Below, in pieces: positions 24,498 through 34,221 of a DNA stretch of 48,921 nucleotides. Position 1 is the stretch's first letter, and each line of letters begins with the position of its first letter. A program made the translations under genes and the position numbers. The notes beneath the pieces were generated by a model that ran no database searches, had not been told where the DNA came from, and was given only the letters and a program-made list of their open reading frames with translations. Location: the NCBI GenBank assembly GCA_017617415.1, contig JAFZWH010000022.1, positions 1-48,921 on the forward strand, in the 5' to 3' direction. This DNA comes from Victivallales bacterium. Its GTDB lineage: Bacteria; Verrucomicrobiota; Lentisphaeria; Oligosphaerales; Oligosphaeraceae.

Positions 24498-26960
24498 ATG
24501 ATAAAACAGCTACTTGTCTTTAGTCTTGCGGTCATGGCAACGGTCGCAGTCGTGGCGCAGGAAATGCGTGCCCCCGTAGTCTTCACGGATGCTCCAGGCA
24601 ATGTCTTTTTCCAAGGCGACCAGCCAGTATTGCAGGCGACCGGCATGGCAAGCGACCTGAAATATGCGCTCTTGGACTGGCATGAAAAGGTTCTCCAGCA
24701 GGGCGATTGGCTGACGGCAAACGCGACATCGTTGACGTTTCCCGCCCTGCCCAACGGCTACTACATCGTCCGGCTTACCAACGAGGATGGCGATGTCGTT
24801 GCGGCGTTCAATTTCACCATCATTCCGCCTCCCGCATCCCGCAAGCGCCCCGCCAATCCCTTCTTCGGAATAGACTCCGCCCAGAGTTGGCTAGCGCAGC
24901 GTAGCAATTTCCAATGCCGGTGGTATGACGGGGATACTTTCCGCCTCGTCTCCGATCTCATTGCCTGGACTGGCATCCCGAATGTCCGCGAGCGCCTGGC
25001 CTGGAGCGTCGTGCATCCCTCGCCGGAGGAGTTCCAATATGGCCTGTATCAGGAGAACGCGAGGTTGCTCCACGACCGCAACATATTGATTTCCGGAATG
25101 TTCCATGATGCGCCAGCGTGGCTGGACACCCCCAATGGCATCCCTTTGAACCTGGCGGGAGTCTTCCGTGGTTGTCGCCAGCTAGCGCAGGACTTCGGCG
25201 AAGCAATGGGTGACTGGGAGTTCTGGAACGAGGAGGACATCGGCTTCACGAGTGTCCCCGTATGGGACTACACTGCCGTGCTGAAGGCCGCCAGCCTGGG
25301 CTTTCGCGCCGGAAATCCTGCCATCATCGTCGCGCCCGGCGCAACATGCGCCGGTGTGAACACCGCCTATCACCAGACGATGTATCTCAATGACGCCGCA
25401 AAATACACCGATGTCATGAACTACCACACCTATGCACCGCCTGCGGACTATGCACACCTCGCCTCTGAATTGAGGAAATTCCTTTCCAACAATGGGATTC
25501 CTAACCGAGCCATCTGGATTACTGAATGTGGGACCCAACAGGAGGGGCATTCAACCAAGGATGGAGTCATGCCGGGCTTCAAGGCGCATTCCCCTCAACA
25601 GGAGATGCTCCATGCGGAGTTCTATCCGAAGTCGCAACTCAATCACATGATGCAGGGCATCGCACGGAATTTCTTCTTCGTCTTCCCCCCTTACAACGAG
25701 GCAAATGGTCTCAAGGACTGGGGCGTGATGCGACGCGATGGTTCGGTGAAGCCCGCCTACGCCGCCATGTCCACGATGCTGGACCAACTGGCAGACGCAC
25801 GGTTGCTCGGCGAGTTCAAACTGCGAGATTCGCTCCGTGCCTTCCTGCTAGAACACCCCGACCACTCGCAGACGCTGGTCTTCTGGCAGCTCTCGGCCGT
25901 AGATTCACACGCTGATCCGGCTACGCCAGAAGAGATTCTTCTTGACGTCCCCAATGGCACCTACACCTTGACCGACATGCTCGGCACCCCCACCAGCCTC
26001 CAGGTGACAGACGGCAAGGCACGCCTCACCGCTACCCGTTACCCCGCATATCTAAGCGGGCTGAGGGGCTTGTCTCCAACCGTCGAGGCATTGCCCGCCG
26101 GAGTCATCGACAAACATCTTGATCAAATTGAAGATGAAGACCTCACTATCATTTTCCGTGGGGAACTGGATGCCGAAGACTTTACCGTCACCGACCAGAA
26201 ATCCACTGCCGAGATGGCGAGAACCGAGGGACGGATGAAAGTGATCATCTGGAATTTGAGCGAATTGCCCAAGACTGGAAATGTCATCGTCGTGGGAGGT
26301 GAATTTGAAGGGCTTCCGGAGGAAGTCACGCTTCCCCCGATGGGCAAGGCGGAATTCGAGGGAATCTTCCGCCCCGCTTTCCCGAAGGGCGAGTCCACTG
26401 GGCATATTGTCCTGTCCGGGCGGTTCGATGGCAAAACCACGTCCAAATTGGACATCCCTGTCAAGAATCTCGCACTCTTCCTGGAGAATTGCAAGTCGCT
26501 TCCGATGGACTGGCTGACGCCTCAAGCATGGGAACGGAATACCTCTGCAACTGGCTATCAGTGCGCGGTGGACAAGGCGGAGAAAGCCCTGCGATTCGAG
26601 GCCATCTGGGACAGCCCAGTGGACCGCTGGTTCTATCCGGTCCACCAACTCAAAGACGGCGAACCTGCCCGAAATTTGCAAGGCATCCAGTTCGAGGTCA
26701 AGACCACGCAAAACAAGGTGGAGAACGACGTCAAATGCGCATACGTGATGGTGGGGTACGACACGCCCGCCGATCCGCAGGTCCATGTCATTAATTTTGA
26801 GTACGGCGCACCGCTGACCACCTGGGAAGTACGTCGCGTGATGTTCGATCAGAGTCTTCCGCCAGATGCCACCATCCGTTTCATCCGCATCGGCTGCAAT
26901 CCCTGCGGAACCCAACTAACCTATTGGATAAGAAATATACAACTATTTGCTGTAGAATGA
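24498..26960 (+). CDS. secreted clan GH-A glycosidase (GH39/GH5-like)
   Basis: An 820-residue protein. The ATG at 24498 (MIKQLLVFSLAVM) starts a signal peptide ending near VAVVAQ and has ACGGAG 7 bases upstream; an earlier ORF start is rejected. After a beta domain (about 20-110) the TIM barrel begins at NPFFGIDSAQSW. Clan GH-A catalytic residues are visible: WEFWNEED with N244-E245 as acid/base, and WITECGTQ with E343 as nucleophile; DVMNYHTYAP and FFFVFPPYNE are other conserved strands. Beyond about residue 450 come beta-sandwich domains, the last (about 660-820) resembling a carbohydrate-binding module. It is divergent from the IclR gene and may share its control. The substrate is not evident. 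Confidence 0.8.
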   Translation: MIKQLLVFSLAVMATVAVVAQEMRAPVVFTDAPGNVFFQGDQPVLQATGMASDLKYALLDWHEKVLQQGDWLTANATSLTFPALPNGYYIVRLTNEDGDVVAAFNFTIIPPPASRKRPANPFFGIDSAQSWLAQRSNFQCRWYDGDTFRLVSDLIAWTGIPNVRERLAWSVVHPSPEEFQYGLYQENARLLHDRNILISGMFHDAPAWLDTPNGIPLNLAGVFRGCRQLAQDFGEAMGDWEFWNEEDIGFTSVPVWDYTAVLKAASLGFRAGNPAIIVAPGATCAGVNTAYHQTMYLNDAAKYTDVMNYHTYAPPADYAHLASELRKFLSNNGIPNRAIWITECGTQQEGHSTKDGVMPGFKAHSPQQEMLHAEFYPKSQLNHMMQGIARNFFFVFPPYNEANGLKDWGVMRRDGSVKPAYAAMSTMLDQLADARLLGEFKLRDSLRAFLLEHPDHSQTLVFWQLSAVDSHADPATPEEILLDVPNGTYTLTDMLGTPTSLQVTDGKARLTATRYPAYLSGLRGLSPTVEALPAGVIDKHLDQIEDEDLTIIFRGELDAEDFTVTDQKSTAEMARTEGRMKVIIWNLSELPKTGNVIVVGGEFEGLPEEVTLPPMGKAEFEGIFRPAFPKGESTGHIVLSGRFDGKTTSKLDIPVKNLALFLENCKSLPMDWLTPQAWERNTSATGYQCAVDKAEKALRFEAIWDSPVDRWFYPVHQLKDGEPARNLQGIQFEVKTTQNKVENDVKCAYVMVGYDTPADPQVHVINFEYGAPLTTWEVRRVMFDQSLPPDATIRFIRIGCNPCGTQLTYWIRNIQLFAVE

Positions 26961-27273
26961 AGTAGCGAATTAAAAAAGCGTTTCCCTTGACCTTTCCAGA
27001 GGTTTCTTGTCGTCCAAAAATCATAGGAAAACTAAGATTCGATTTCCTTTCCCGGCAACGAATTTGCAATATACCCCAAAACACATTACATTATCCCTGT
27101 AAGGGGTGGGGGTTTGCCTCCCTATATGGTACGCGCGCATAAGGCAAAATGAAACTGCAAGAAACATCGCGCTTGAATAGCCTCATAGCCAACTATGTAT
27201 ATACGGCAAGAGTGCCGCGGAAAAATACAAGATAGGGCATCGGCTAAAAGAGAGTTCTTTCGCGAATGGTTGG
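26961..27273. other. convergent intergenic region carrying a repeat copy
   Basis: The 313 bp between the convergent GH-A glycosidase gene and proA carry no gene. The central part is copy C of the 270-bp repeat family. The rest (27147-27273) is featureless apart from short AT-rich stretches. No clear intrinsic terminator was found for either gene. Confidence 0.5.
27016..27146 (-). repeat. 270-bp CTGTCCGG-ended repeat family, copy C (core only, divergent)
   Basis: AAAATCATAGGAAAACTAAG at 27016-27035, the GATTTCCTTTCCCGG block, TTGCAA, CATTACATTA and AAGGGGTGGGGG through GCCTCCCTATA match the minus-strand orientation of copy B and the reverse complement of A and D. The outer parts with the CTGTCCGG ends are missing. 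This is the most diverged copy: the ATG after the GGGAGG-like block is lost. Confidence 0.65.
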
Positions 27274-28518
27274 TTATTTTCGCAGGGTTCCGGTGCCCAC
27301 GGCAATCCATTTGTAGGTACATAGTTCAGCGGGGCCGACCGGACCGCGGGCATGCAAGCGGTCGGTGCTGATGCCCACGACGGCGCCCATCCCATAGTCC
27401 CCGCCGCCGGAAAGCCGGGTAGAGGCATTGACAAGTACGGAAGCGGAGTCCACCTCGGCGGTAAAGCGCCGAGCCAGTTCCAGACTGGAGGTGATGATGC
27501 CATCTGTGTGGCCGGAGCCATGTCGAGTGATGTGTTTCACGGCCTCATCCAGCCCGTGAACGATTTTGATGGAGAGAATTGGCGCCAGATATTCGGTATC
27601 CCAGTCTTCCTCCGTGGCGGGAAGGCAGTCGGGCAGCAGTTTCTGCGTCTCCTCACACCCCCGTAGCTCCACGCCCTGCTTGCGCAATGCCTCCGCAATG
27701 GGCGGGAGAAGGCGTTTGGCGCCATCCGCATCCACCAACAGCGTCTCCAGCGCATTGCAGACCTCCACACGCTGGCATTTGGAGTTCACCACCACCGCAA
27801 CAGCCATCGCGGGATCCGCGTCAGCGGCGACATACTGGTGGCAGATGCCATCGTAGTGCTTGAGCACGGGAATGCGCGTGCCCTCTGCCACCGCACGGAT
27901 GAGCTGTTTTCCACCACGCGGAATTACCAAGTCCACATACGCATCCTGCTGAAGGAGTTCTGCAACCACACCATGATCGGTACGCTCGATCAACTGCACG
28001 GCATCGGCGGGCAGTCCTGCCTCCGCGAGCGCCTCACGCATCGCCTTTGCCAGCACCTGATTGGTGCGAATGGACTCGGAGCCACCTTTGAGGATGACTG
28101 TATTGCCGCTCTTGAGCGCAACCGCCGCCGCATCCGTGGTCACATTGGGTCGTGCCTCGTAGATGATGGCAATGACGCCGATTGGCACCGCGACCTTGCT
28201 GACCTGCAACCCGCTGGGCATCGTGCGGCCTTCCAGGACACGGCCCACCGGATCCGGCAGAGCGGCGGCCTCGCGCAGACGATTCAGCATATAGGCGAAA
28301 ATCTTCTCGTTGATTTGCAGGCGCTTGCGGAAGGCGGGCGAGAGGTCCGGCGCAGCCGCCAAATCCTCCTCGTTTGCCACGAAAAGCGCATCCTTGACTG
28401 CCAGCAATTTGTCCGCCATGCGATTAAGGGCATCCTGTCGAGCCGAGCCGGAAGCCACCGCCAAGGCGCTTCTGGCGGCCTTGGCATCCTGCGCCATTTG
28501 AAGAATGGTCTTTTCCAT
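27274..28518 (-). CDS. proA: glutamate-5-semialdehyde dehydrogenase (gamma-glutamyl phosphate reductase)
   Basis: The 414-residue protein is a full-length ProA, which reduces L-glutamyl 5-phosphate to glutamate semialdehyde with NADPH in proline synthesis. Signatures: VPIGVIAIIYEARPNVT, SGNTVILKGGSES, the IPRGGKQLI strand, the catalytic Cys C254 in VCNALETLL, and HGSGHTDGI with ASVLVNASTRLSGGG. It follows the DUF4091 gene by only 5 bp with no Shine-Dalgarno site, so it is co-transcribed with a glycosidase gene, an odd pairing. No proB is in the window. Confidence 0.95.
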   Translation of the reverse strand: MEKTILQMAQDAKAARSALAVASGSARQDALNRMADKLLAVKDALFVANEEDLAAAPDLSPAFRKRLQINEKIFAYMLNRLREAAALPDPVGRVLEGRTMPSGLQVSKVAVPIGVIAIIYEARPNVTTDAAAVALKSGNTVILKGGSESIRTNQVLAKAMREALAEAGLPADAVQLIERTDHGVVAELLQQDAYVDLVIPRGGKQLIRAVAEGTRIPVLKHYDGICHQYVAADADPAMAVAVVVNSKCQRVEVCNALETLLVDADGAKRLLPPIAEALRKQGVELRGCEETQKLLPDCLPATEEDWDTEYLAPILSIKIVHGLDEAVKHITRHGSGHTDGIITSSLELARRFTAEVDSASVLVNASTRLSGGGDYGMGAVVGISTDRLHARGPVGPAELCTYKWIAVGTGTLRK

Positions 28519-28523
28519 AACTG

Positions 28524-31034
28524 TTATTTAAAGAAATTGGGTCTCATTTCACGCATTCCGCGCACTCCGAAGGGTATTTCGGGACTGCACCAGGGATTGA
28601 GGGTAGCGGCGAAGCCGGAGGCGTCGAGCGCCTCGGCCATGCCGTCTCGCCAGGCTTGCAGCAATGCGGGGTCGCGGGAATACTCTGCCATGTCCTTGAC
28701 CAGCTCCTCGGGGACAGACAGGGCGATTCTGGCCTGATCAATCCAGTTCTCCAGGTCGTCGGGGTGGCGGCCTGGGGCGTTTTCTGCGGTCAGGATGGCC
28801 TCTTTGAGCAGGCAGGCGTAGGCGTAGTCCTCCATGCCGTCGCGGTAGTTCTCCATGCGGATGGATGGCAGAGGATGGAGGTCTTTGTCGCAGTAGAAGA
28901 GCGAGCCGTCGCCGTGCCAGGTGCGGAAAGAGACGGGATTCCAGGTGGTATAGGGCCCCTGGGATTGGTCGATGCCCGGGTTCTTGTTCCAGATAGTCGT
29001 GGCATAGTAGAGGAAGCCGTCGGGCTGGTATTTGGCACTCATGGCGCCTTGAATGAGACGGGATTCGATGGCGGGGCTCTCCACGAACCAGTTGGCGTAG
29101 GGCGGATTCGGACTCACGCAGATATACCACCAGATGAAACGCCCCTGGGCACGGGCGACGGCCACCTTGACGGGGTCGAATCTCGGAGTGAGCGGACACC
29201 AGGCGTCAATGGACTTGACCACGGTGTCCACGCCAAAGCTGTGGTCGTAGCTGGTGGTCATGGTGACAATGCCAGGGAATGCCTCCTTGAGGGCCTTGGC
29301 GCAGCGCTCCAGGATGGGGAACTGCCCTTCGGACTGCTCGTCGAAACCATAGATGTATGCGTAGTCGAGCAGCCCGAAGGCCTTGGCTTTTTCGTAGGAG
29401 ACACGCAGACGGTCGATGGTCTTGGCCATTGCCTCGTCAAAATGCTCTTCGGAGATGCCTCCGTTGAAGACATTGCCGAGATTGAATGCCACGAGACGTC
29501 CCTGCCGGTGGAGGTGTTCGAGGACATCCCAGTCCGGCTCGCCCATCCTGTAGAGATTGTCGTAGTCCATCTTGTAATCCGCCAGGAAGTCCGCATACTC
29601 GAATTTGCGGCGTTCCCAAAGGTCGTCCTGACCGGCGAACTGGGGCGGGCGGCTGAAGGAGATGGCGGTGGGCAATGGAGAGCAGTCCGGCAGAGTGAAG
29701 GAGCGCACCTTCACGGTTAGGGCGATTTCCATTGGTGACTGACCATCGGCGGTGACGGAAATCGTACCGTGGTAGGTGCCTGGCTTCTGGAACTTCGGCG
29801 CATAGATGCGTACCCAGAAGCTCTGGAGGTCGTCCTCTGCGATGTCGCAGGAGGTCAGACCGTTTAAAATCGGATCTGGATACCAGCCAACATATTCCGG
29901 CTGGTTGTCGGGACGCCATTTGGTCTGCACGAAACCGATTACCTGCGCAGAGACACCGCCAGCGGGGATGAACGCGCCATCGTCGGCCATCAGATCGCTG
30001 ACCGTGACGGCGACATTCTTCAGCGGCTGACGCGCATACACCGCCACCTGGAAGTTCTCGTATTCGTTGCGGGCGAGGCTGACGGCGTGGCTTTGCGTGC
30101 CCGTCACCTCGAAGGGCATGTCTTTCGGGAAGAGCCGCACATCGCCGGGGGCGACTCCCACCAGCATTTCTGACGTGGCGGTGCCCGCCGCCTCAGCGGA
30201 GCGTTCCAGGGCCATTACGGAGGGCACACGCCGAAGGGCGCGGGAGGTCATCTCCGCCTCCAGCAGACGAAGGTGGTAGCCTTCCTGGTCGAAGACTTCA
30301 GTGTCCAATTCGCCTCGAAGGTCCTGAATGCGCTTCGTGAGTTTGGACAACCCGGCTGTCAGTCGTGACTGAAGCCCTTCATCCGCCTGGGCGGAGAACT
30401 CCTGAAAGCTGTCCTCCAGCTGTTTCTGGCAGTCGTCAATCGCCTTGTATGCCAATGGTTTCATGGCGTTTTGGTAGGCAAGGGAATACTCTGGCAAAGG
30501 CTCGCCGGGACGTAGCAATACTTGTCCCGCCACATAGAATTCCACCTCGCAGACAGGGCGCTGGGTGAAGAAATGGAGGATCGTAATGTCCTTCAAGTCC
30601 GAATATCTGGACAGCTGGGTCATGGAGATTTCCACTCGCGCGAAGCCATGGGCCGCCAATGACGGTGGCGTAGTCAGGAGACTCTTGCGGAAGGGCTTTT
30701 TCGAGTCGGAGATGTAGATGGAGAAACGCACATCGCCGTCCGAGGCATTCACCAGGTCAATGACCAGCCGGTCATATTCCGACCAGTCGGTAACCGCCGG
30801 CTTGAACTCGAAGGCGGGCCACTGCTCGCCCTTTCCTGGATACTTCGGCGTGGTGAAACGGATGCCGGTGTTGCCATCCGCAGAGACGATCTGGTCTTCA
30901 AGGGTCAGGGTGTCGGTGGACGGTGTGCGAATCTTGACCGTGGTCTCCGGTGTGAGAATCGACGTGGCGGCGGAGGCCGAAAAGGCAATGGCAAACGCAA
31001 AGACAGTTAGCAGATGGGTTAAGAGAAGTTTCAT
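28524..31034 (-). CDS. secreted DUF4091 / GH123-like glycosidase
   Basis: The 836-residue protein is started at 31034, where MKLLLTHLLTVFAFAIA begins a signal peptide cleaved near SASA; the longer upstream ORF is out of keeping. An N-terminal CBM-like beta domain (about 30-170), a charged helical linker (about 190-260) and a beta domain with VSLARNEYENFQVAV precede the catalytic region. Features of DUF4091, related to GH123 N-acetylgalactosaminidases, are AYIYGFDEQSEGQF with an Asp-Glu pair as in substrate-assisted enzymes, FIWWYICVSP, and the terminal IRMENYRDGMEDYAYACLL. It sits between the ketosynthase gene (115 bp upstream) and proA. Confidence 0.82.
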   Translation of the reverse strand: MKLLLTHLLTVFAFAIAFSASAATSILTPETTVKIRTPSTDTLTLEDQIVSADGNTGIRFTTPKYPGKGEQWPAFEFKPAVTDWSEYDRLVIDLVNASDGDVRFSIYISDSKKPFRKSLLTTPPSLAAHGFARVEISMTQLSRYSDLKDITILHFFTQRPVCEVEFYVAGQVLLRPGEPLPEYSLAYQNAMKPLAYKAIDDCQKQLEDSFQEFSAQADEGLQSRLTAGLSKLTKRIQDLRGELDTEVFDQEGYHLRLLEAEMTSRALRRVPSVMALERSAEAAGTATSEMLVGVAPGDVRLFPKDMPFEVTGTQSHAVSLARNEYENFQVAVYARQPLKNVAVTVSDLMADDGAFIPAGGVSAQVIGFVQTKWRPDNQPEYVGWYPDPILNGLTSCDIAEDDLQSFWVRIYAPKFQKPGTYHGTISVTADGQSPMEIALTVKVRSFTLPDCSPLPTAISFSRPPQFAGQDDLWERRKFEYADFLADYKMDYDNLYRMGEPDWDVLEHLHRQGRLVAFNLGNVFNGGISEEHFDEAMAKTIDRLRVSYEKAKAFGLLDYAYIYGFDEQSEGQFPILERCAKALKEAFPGIVTMTTSYDHSFGVDTVVKSIDAWCPLTPRFDPVKVAVARAQGRFIWWYICVSPNPPYANWFVESPAIESRLIQGAMSAKYQPDGFLYYATTIWNKNPGIDQSQGPYTTWNPVSFRTWHGDGSLFYCDKDLHPLPSIRMENYRDGMEDYAYACLLKEAILTAENAPGRHPDDLENWIDQARIALSVPEELVKDMAEYSRDPALLQAWRDGMAEALDASGFAATLNPWCSPEIPFGVRGMREMRPNFFK

Positions 31035-31149
31035 GGCGATGTACGACTGAAAAGCCATTCGGGAATAAGAAAAAGGGGAACCTGAAAAAACAGCGACAGC
31101 ATTCCCATTCTTTGATAAAAATGGGAGAATCGTCACTTCAGTGAAAGCT

Positions 31150-32796
31150 TCAGCCACGATACAGCCATGCCTCAGCATGCCCGGACGTCGCACTGAGAAC
31201 AAGCGTGTAAGGTGTTTGCGAAGTGCGCAGAAGTGCCTCAATGGACAGTCCGGCGAGGTATCCAGCAGCTCCGTGGAGCTGGAGAGCAATGGCAACCTCG
31301 CAAAGCGGTATGGAAGCGAGGGTATCCACGAAGAGCGTCCCGCGCCCGCGTCGCGAGCCGTGGGTGATATAGTCCTGCCAGTAGGCAGGATTGCTGTAAC
31401 GGGTTCCATCGCCGCCGGAGCCGATAATGGTGATTTCCTCTGGACGCCAAACATTTCCCACGCGCTCCTTGAGTTTGGCGGCGGCGAGGATGGCGTGCTT
31501 CACGGCAAGGCTGGCACGACGGAAGTCTGCCGAGCCTTCGGCTGAGAGCACCCCGCGCGCAATCAGCGCATCCCGTTCCGCACCAAGCTGTTCTTCTGAA
31601 GTTGTGTCAGCTTCCACAGCAAGCAGTTGCGGTCTCGGAAGCGTTTTCGCGACAGAGCCTTCCTTCGACAGTGGGATATCCTGGTCAGTGAGTAGCAAGG
31701 CATTGTTCAGCCCCCCAAAACCGGCGTTGAGGCTCAATACGGTATGCGCGTCTGATGGGAGCCGTCGTGCAGTCGTGGCAACCGCGTGCTCCGCGCCCTG
31801 GGCAGGAGTTTCCAGCCCCGCCTGCGGTGGAAATTGACGGGCACGAAGAATCTCCATTGCGACAATCGTCTGCAAGACTCCAGTGGCACCCAGGGTATGC
31901 CCGATATTTCCCTTTAAAGAGAAGAGTGGGAGCCGATGGCCAGGGAAAGCAATCTGAAGCGCATTGAGTTCAGCCTGGTCGTTGTAAATCGTTCCGGTCC
32001 CATGACCAATGACTGCGGAAGGAGTCATTTCCCGAGGAACCGCACGACGGATGGCCTCTGCCAGCCAGGTTCCGCTGGCGTCCGGCGCGGTGATATGCGC
32101 AGCGTCACAACTCTCGCCATAACCGGCCAGACGTGCAAAAATGCCCTCGGCAGGCTTTTCACGGCTTACAATGACGACAGCGGCGGCTTCGCCTAGCGCC
32201 ATGCCGTTGCGGTTGGCATCGTAGGGCTTGGGGAGGTCGTCGGTCAGTGCGCTCAGCGAGCCGAAACCGGAGGTCATGAATTCGGAACACTGGTCGCAGC
32301 CCACCACCAGCGCGGAGTCAATTTCGCCGCGAGCCACTGCATCCCCCGCCAGACAAATGGCGCGTTGCCCAGAGGCGCACGCCGAGGAGACCAACAGCGC
32401 CTCGTCGGCTCCGAAGAGTTCCTTGGCGTAGGCGAAAAGTGACTGCGGGCTGTCCGGCTCGGGAGCGCCGCCTGCGGTCACCAGGTCGATATCGCCTACA
32501 GTCGTTGCCAGATAAAGACGTTGGGGCAGCTTTTTAGGGAGTTTCACACGCAGGGCATTCAGCAGTCGATGCGCACGAGGACAACGCGGCGACAAGGCGC
32601 TGCGTTCCGTTTCGGCGTAACGCTCGTCAAACTCCTCATGGTCGTCAATCTGATGACAGACCCCCAGGCGGCGGCCATGTGACTCGAAATGCAGCGGCCC
32701 GCTGAAGCCACGCCGACCTTCCAGCAATGCCTGGAAGAAGTCATCTGGCGTGTCAGCGAGCGGAGTCACGACTGCTGGAGAAGTAAGATACGTCAT
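31150..32796 (-). CDS. beta-ketoacyl synthase fused to a second, degenerate ketosynthase-like domain
   Basis: A 548-residue protein. Residues about 1-375 form a thiolase-fold ketosynthase with the full triad: C140 in SSACASGQ, H265 in GHGTGT, H300 in KGNIGH. Standard KAS I/II proteins end near 410 residues; here a further roughly 150 residues follow, with ITIIGSGGDGTRYS, TLFVDTLASIPLCEVAIAL and AAGYLAGLSIEALL. This tail resembles the chain-length-factor-like or non-catalytic ketosynthase partners of aryl-polyene and flexirubin clusters and lacks an active Cys. The enzyme should condense malonyl units on a carrier protein. It lies 6 bp after the thioesterase gene. No acyl carrier, ketoreductase or dehydratase is in the window. 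Confidence 0.78.
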   Translation of the reverse strand: MTYLTSPAVVTPLADTPDDFFQALLEGRRGFSGPLHFESHGRRLGVCHQIDDHEEFDERYAETERSALSPRCPRAHRLLNALRVKLPKKLPQRLYLATTVGDIDLVTAGGAPEPDSPQSLFAYAKELFGADEALLVSSACASGQRAICLAGDAVARGEIDSALVVGCDQCSEFMTSGFGSLSALTDDLPKPYDANRNGMALGEAAAVVIVSREKPAEGIFARLAGYGESCDAAHITAPDASGTWLAEAIRRAVPREMTPSAVIGHGTGTIYNDQAELNALQIAFPGHRLPLFSLKGNIGHTLGATGVLQTIVAMEILRARQFPPQAGLETPAQGAEHAVATTARRLPSDAHTVLSLNAGFGGLNNALLLTDQDIPLSKEGSVAKTLPRPQLLAVEADTTSEEQLGAERDALIARGVLSAEGSADFRRASLAVKHAILAAAKLKERVGNVWRPEEITIIGSGGDGTRYSNPAYWQDYITHGSRRGRGTLFVDTLASIPLCEVAIALQLHGAAGYLAGLSIEALLRTSQTPYTLVLSATSGHAEAWLYRG

Positions 32797-32802
32797 AAAT
32801 TG

Positions 32803-33297
32803 TCAGCTATTGTCTGAAGTTGTCAATTCGGCAAAGTCACCATTCCGCCAGTGATTTTGGCATTCGATCCAGAGAGACGGCGGAGCCAGACAGGGCTGGC
32901 GAGTGTCGAGTTCGACGAACATCTGGACAGTGTAGCCGGTCGCCACCAAGGTTCCATCCGCCTTGTGAAGTTCGTATTCGACATTGAGCCGTGCACCGTC
33001 ATTCCAGAAGAGTCGCGCGGTGACAGAAAACTGCTCATCAAGTTGGAGTGGAGCATGATAATCCACATGTGCCTGAGCAACCGGCGCCCCCAGTCGCGCG
33101 GAAAAATAACATTCATACGACAACCCGATGCGCCACATCAATTCGGTATGAGCCTCCTCGAAGAAGCGCAGATAGTTACCATGCCAGGCAATAGCCAGCG
33201 CATCGACTTCGCTGAAGCGCAAAGTCCGATGAATGGTGAGTTCCAGCGGTTCGGGAGTATCCGCCTCATGAGTGAAAAAGTGTTGTCTGCGGCGCAT
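32803..33297 (-). CDS. acyl-CoA/ACP thioesterase, hotdog fold (YbgC/FadM-like)
   Basis: The 164-residue protein carries the 4-hydroxybenzoyl-CoA thioesterase pattern: TLRFSEVDALAIAWHGNYLRFFEEAHTELM, with the Asp in SEVDA as the usual catalytic residue and WHGNY as the helix-N-cap signature, then PVAQAHVDYHAPLQLDE. It would cleave acyl thioesters and acts with the adjacent ketosynthase (6 bp gap). Such pairs occur in aryl-polyene clusters. The length is slightly above the usual 130-140 residues because of an N-terminal extension MRRRQHFFTHEAD. It follows the PHP gene by 48 bp. Confidence 0.85.
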   Translation of the reverse strand: MRRRQHFFTHEADTPEPLELTIHRTLRFSEVDALAIAWHGNYLRFFEEAHTELMWRIGLSYECYFSARLGAPVAQAHVDYHAPLQLDEQFSVTARLFWNDGARLNVEYELHKADGTLVATGYTVQMFVELDTRQPCLAPPSLWIECQNHWRNGDFAELTTSDNS

Positions 33298-33345
33298 GGC
33301 GATAAAATAGGTAATGCGAAATGTCCAGAATCAGCAATTGTGGTT

Positions 33346-34221
33346 TCATTTAGTGGAAAAGGGCTTCGGGGAAATCTGGACCGCACTCCGAAGTGGTTCC
33401 AGCAGGTCATCCGGAACATTGAGGTTGCCGTAGCCGACACCCAGCTCAACCCGCTTGAAACGGCTGCCGTGGTAATCCGAACCGCCCGAAACCAGCAGCC
33501 CGAACTCCTTGGCTATCTGAAGCGCGGTGCGCGTTTGGGTTGGCGTATGCAGGGGATAATACGCCTCGATGCCGTCAAGACCGACGTCTTTGAGTTCCAA
33601 GGCAATGCGGTGCATTTGGATATTCGTGAAATGACCGCGGGTGAAAGGATGCGCCCAAATGGCAGCGCCGCCCATGGAATGAATCGCCGTTATTGCCTCG
33701 GCGGGGGTCGGTAGCTGACGGTGTATGTATGCGGGCTTCCCTGAGGCAAGCAGGCGTTCAAAGCCCTTTTGCACATCCGGGACATGGCCGTTTGCGACCA
33801 ACGCCGCCGCGATGTGCGGCCGCCCTAACACTGCACCGTCGCACTGCGCCCGCGCATCTTCCATTGTGATCTTGAACCCCAGTTCATTAAGCCGGTTGAT
33901 GATCTCCGCATTGCGTTCCTCGCGCCAGCGAATGACATTCGCCAGCAGACCACGCATTTGAGTCTCGTCACCAGTCAGATATAGCCCAACGATGTGGTAA
34001 CTGCGGTTATGATTGTCCGCTTCGCAGGCCGCCAGTTCTATGCCGGGGACCGCCTCGACCGCCACCTCACGCGATGCCTGGAGGAATTCTGACAGACCGT
34101 CAAGTGTATCATGATCGGTAAGCGCCAGTGCCCTCAGACGTCGCCGTTGGGCCTCGTGAAGCAGTCCCGTAGGGGTCAGCGAACCATCCGAGGCTGTGCT
34201 ATGGCAATGCAGGTCAATCAA
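33346..34221 (-). CDS. PHP-domain phosphoesterase (YciV/TrpH-like, RNase AM type)
   Basis: About 291 residues if started at the TTG giving MIDLHCHSTASDG, the usual start of this family; the longer ORF start overlaps the divergent gene and is unlikely. Metal-binding motifs of PHP domains are present: LHCHSTASDG, ALTDHDTLDG, GIELAA, AIWAHPF and SGGSDYHGS. Relatives are 3',5'-nucleotide phosphatases or 5'-3' exonucleases active in RNA maturation. It precedes the thioesterase and ketosynthase genes by position, but no biochemical link is obvious. The start codon needs support because no ATG or Shine-Dalgarno site is found. Confidence 0.85.
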   Translation of the reverse strand: MIDLHCHSTASDGSLTPTGLLHEAQRRRLRALALTDHDTLDGLSEFLQASREVAVEAVPGIELAACEADNHNRSYHIVGLYLTGDETQMRGLLANVIRWREERNAEIINRLNELGFKITMEDARAQCDGAVLGRPHIAAALVANGHVPDVQKGFERLLASGKPAYIHRQLPTPAEAITAIHSMGGAAIWAHPFTRGHFTNIQMHRIALELKDVGLDGIEAYYPLHTPTQTRTALQIAKEFGLLVSGGSDYHGSRFKRVELGVGYGNLNVPDDLLEPLRSAVQISPKPFSTK

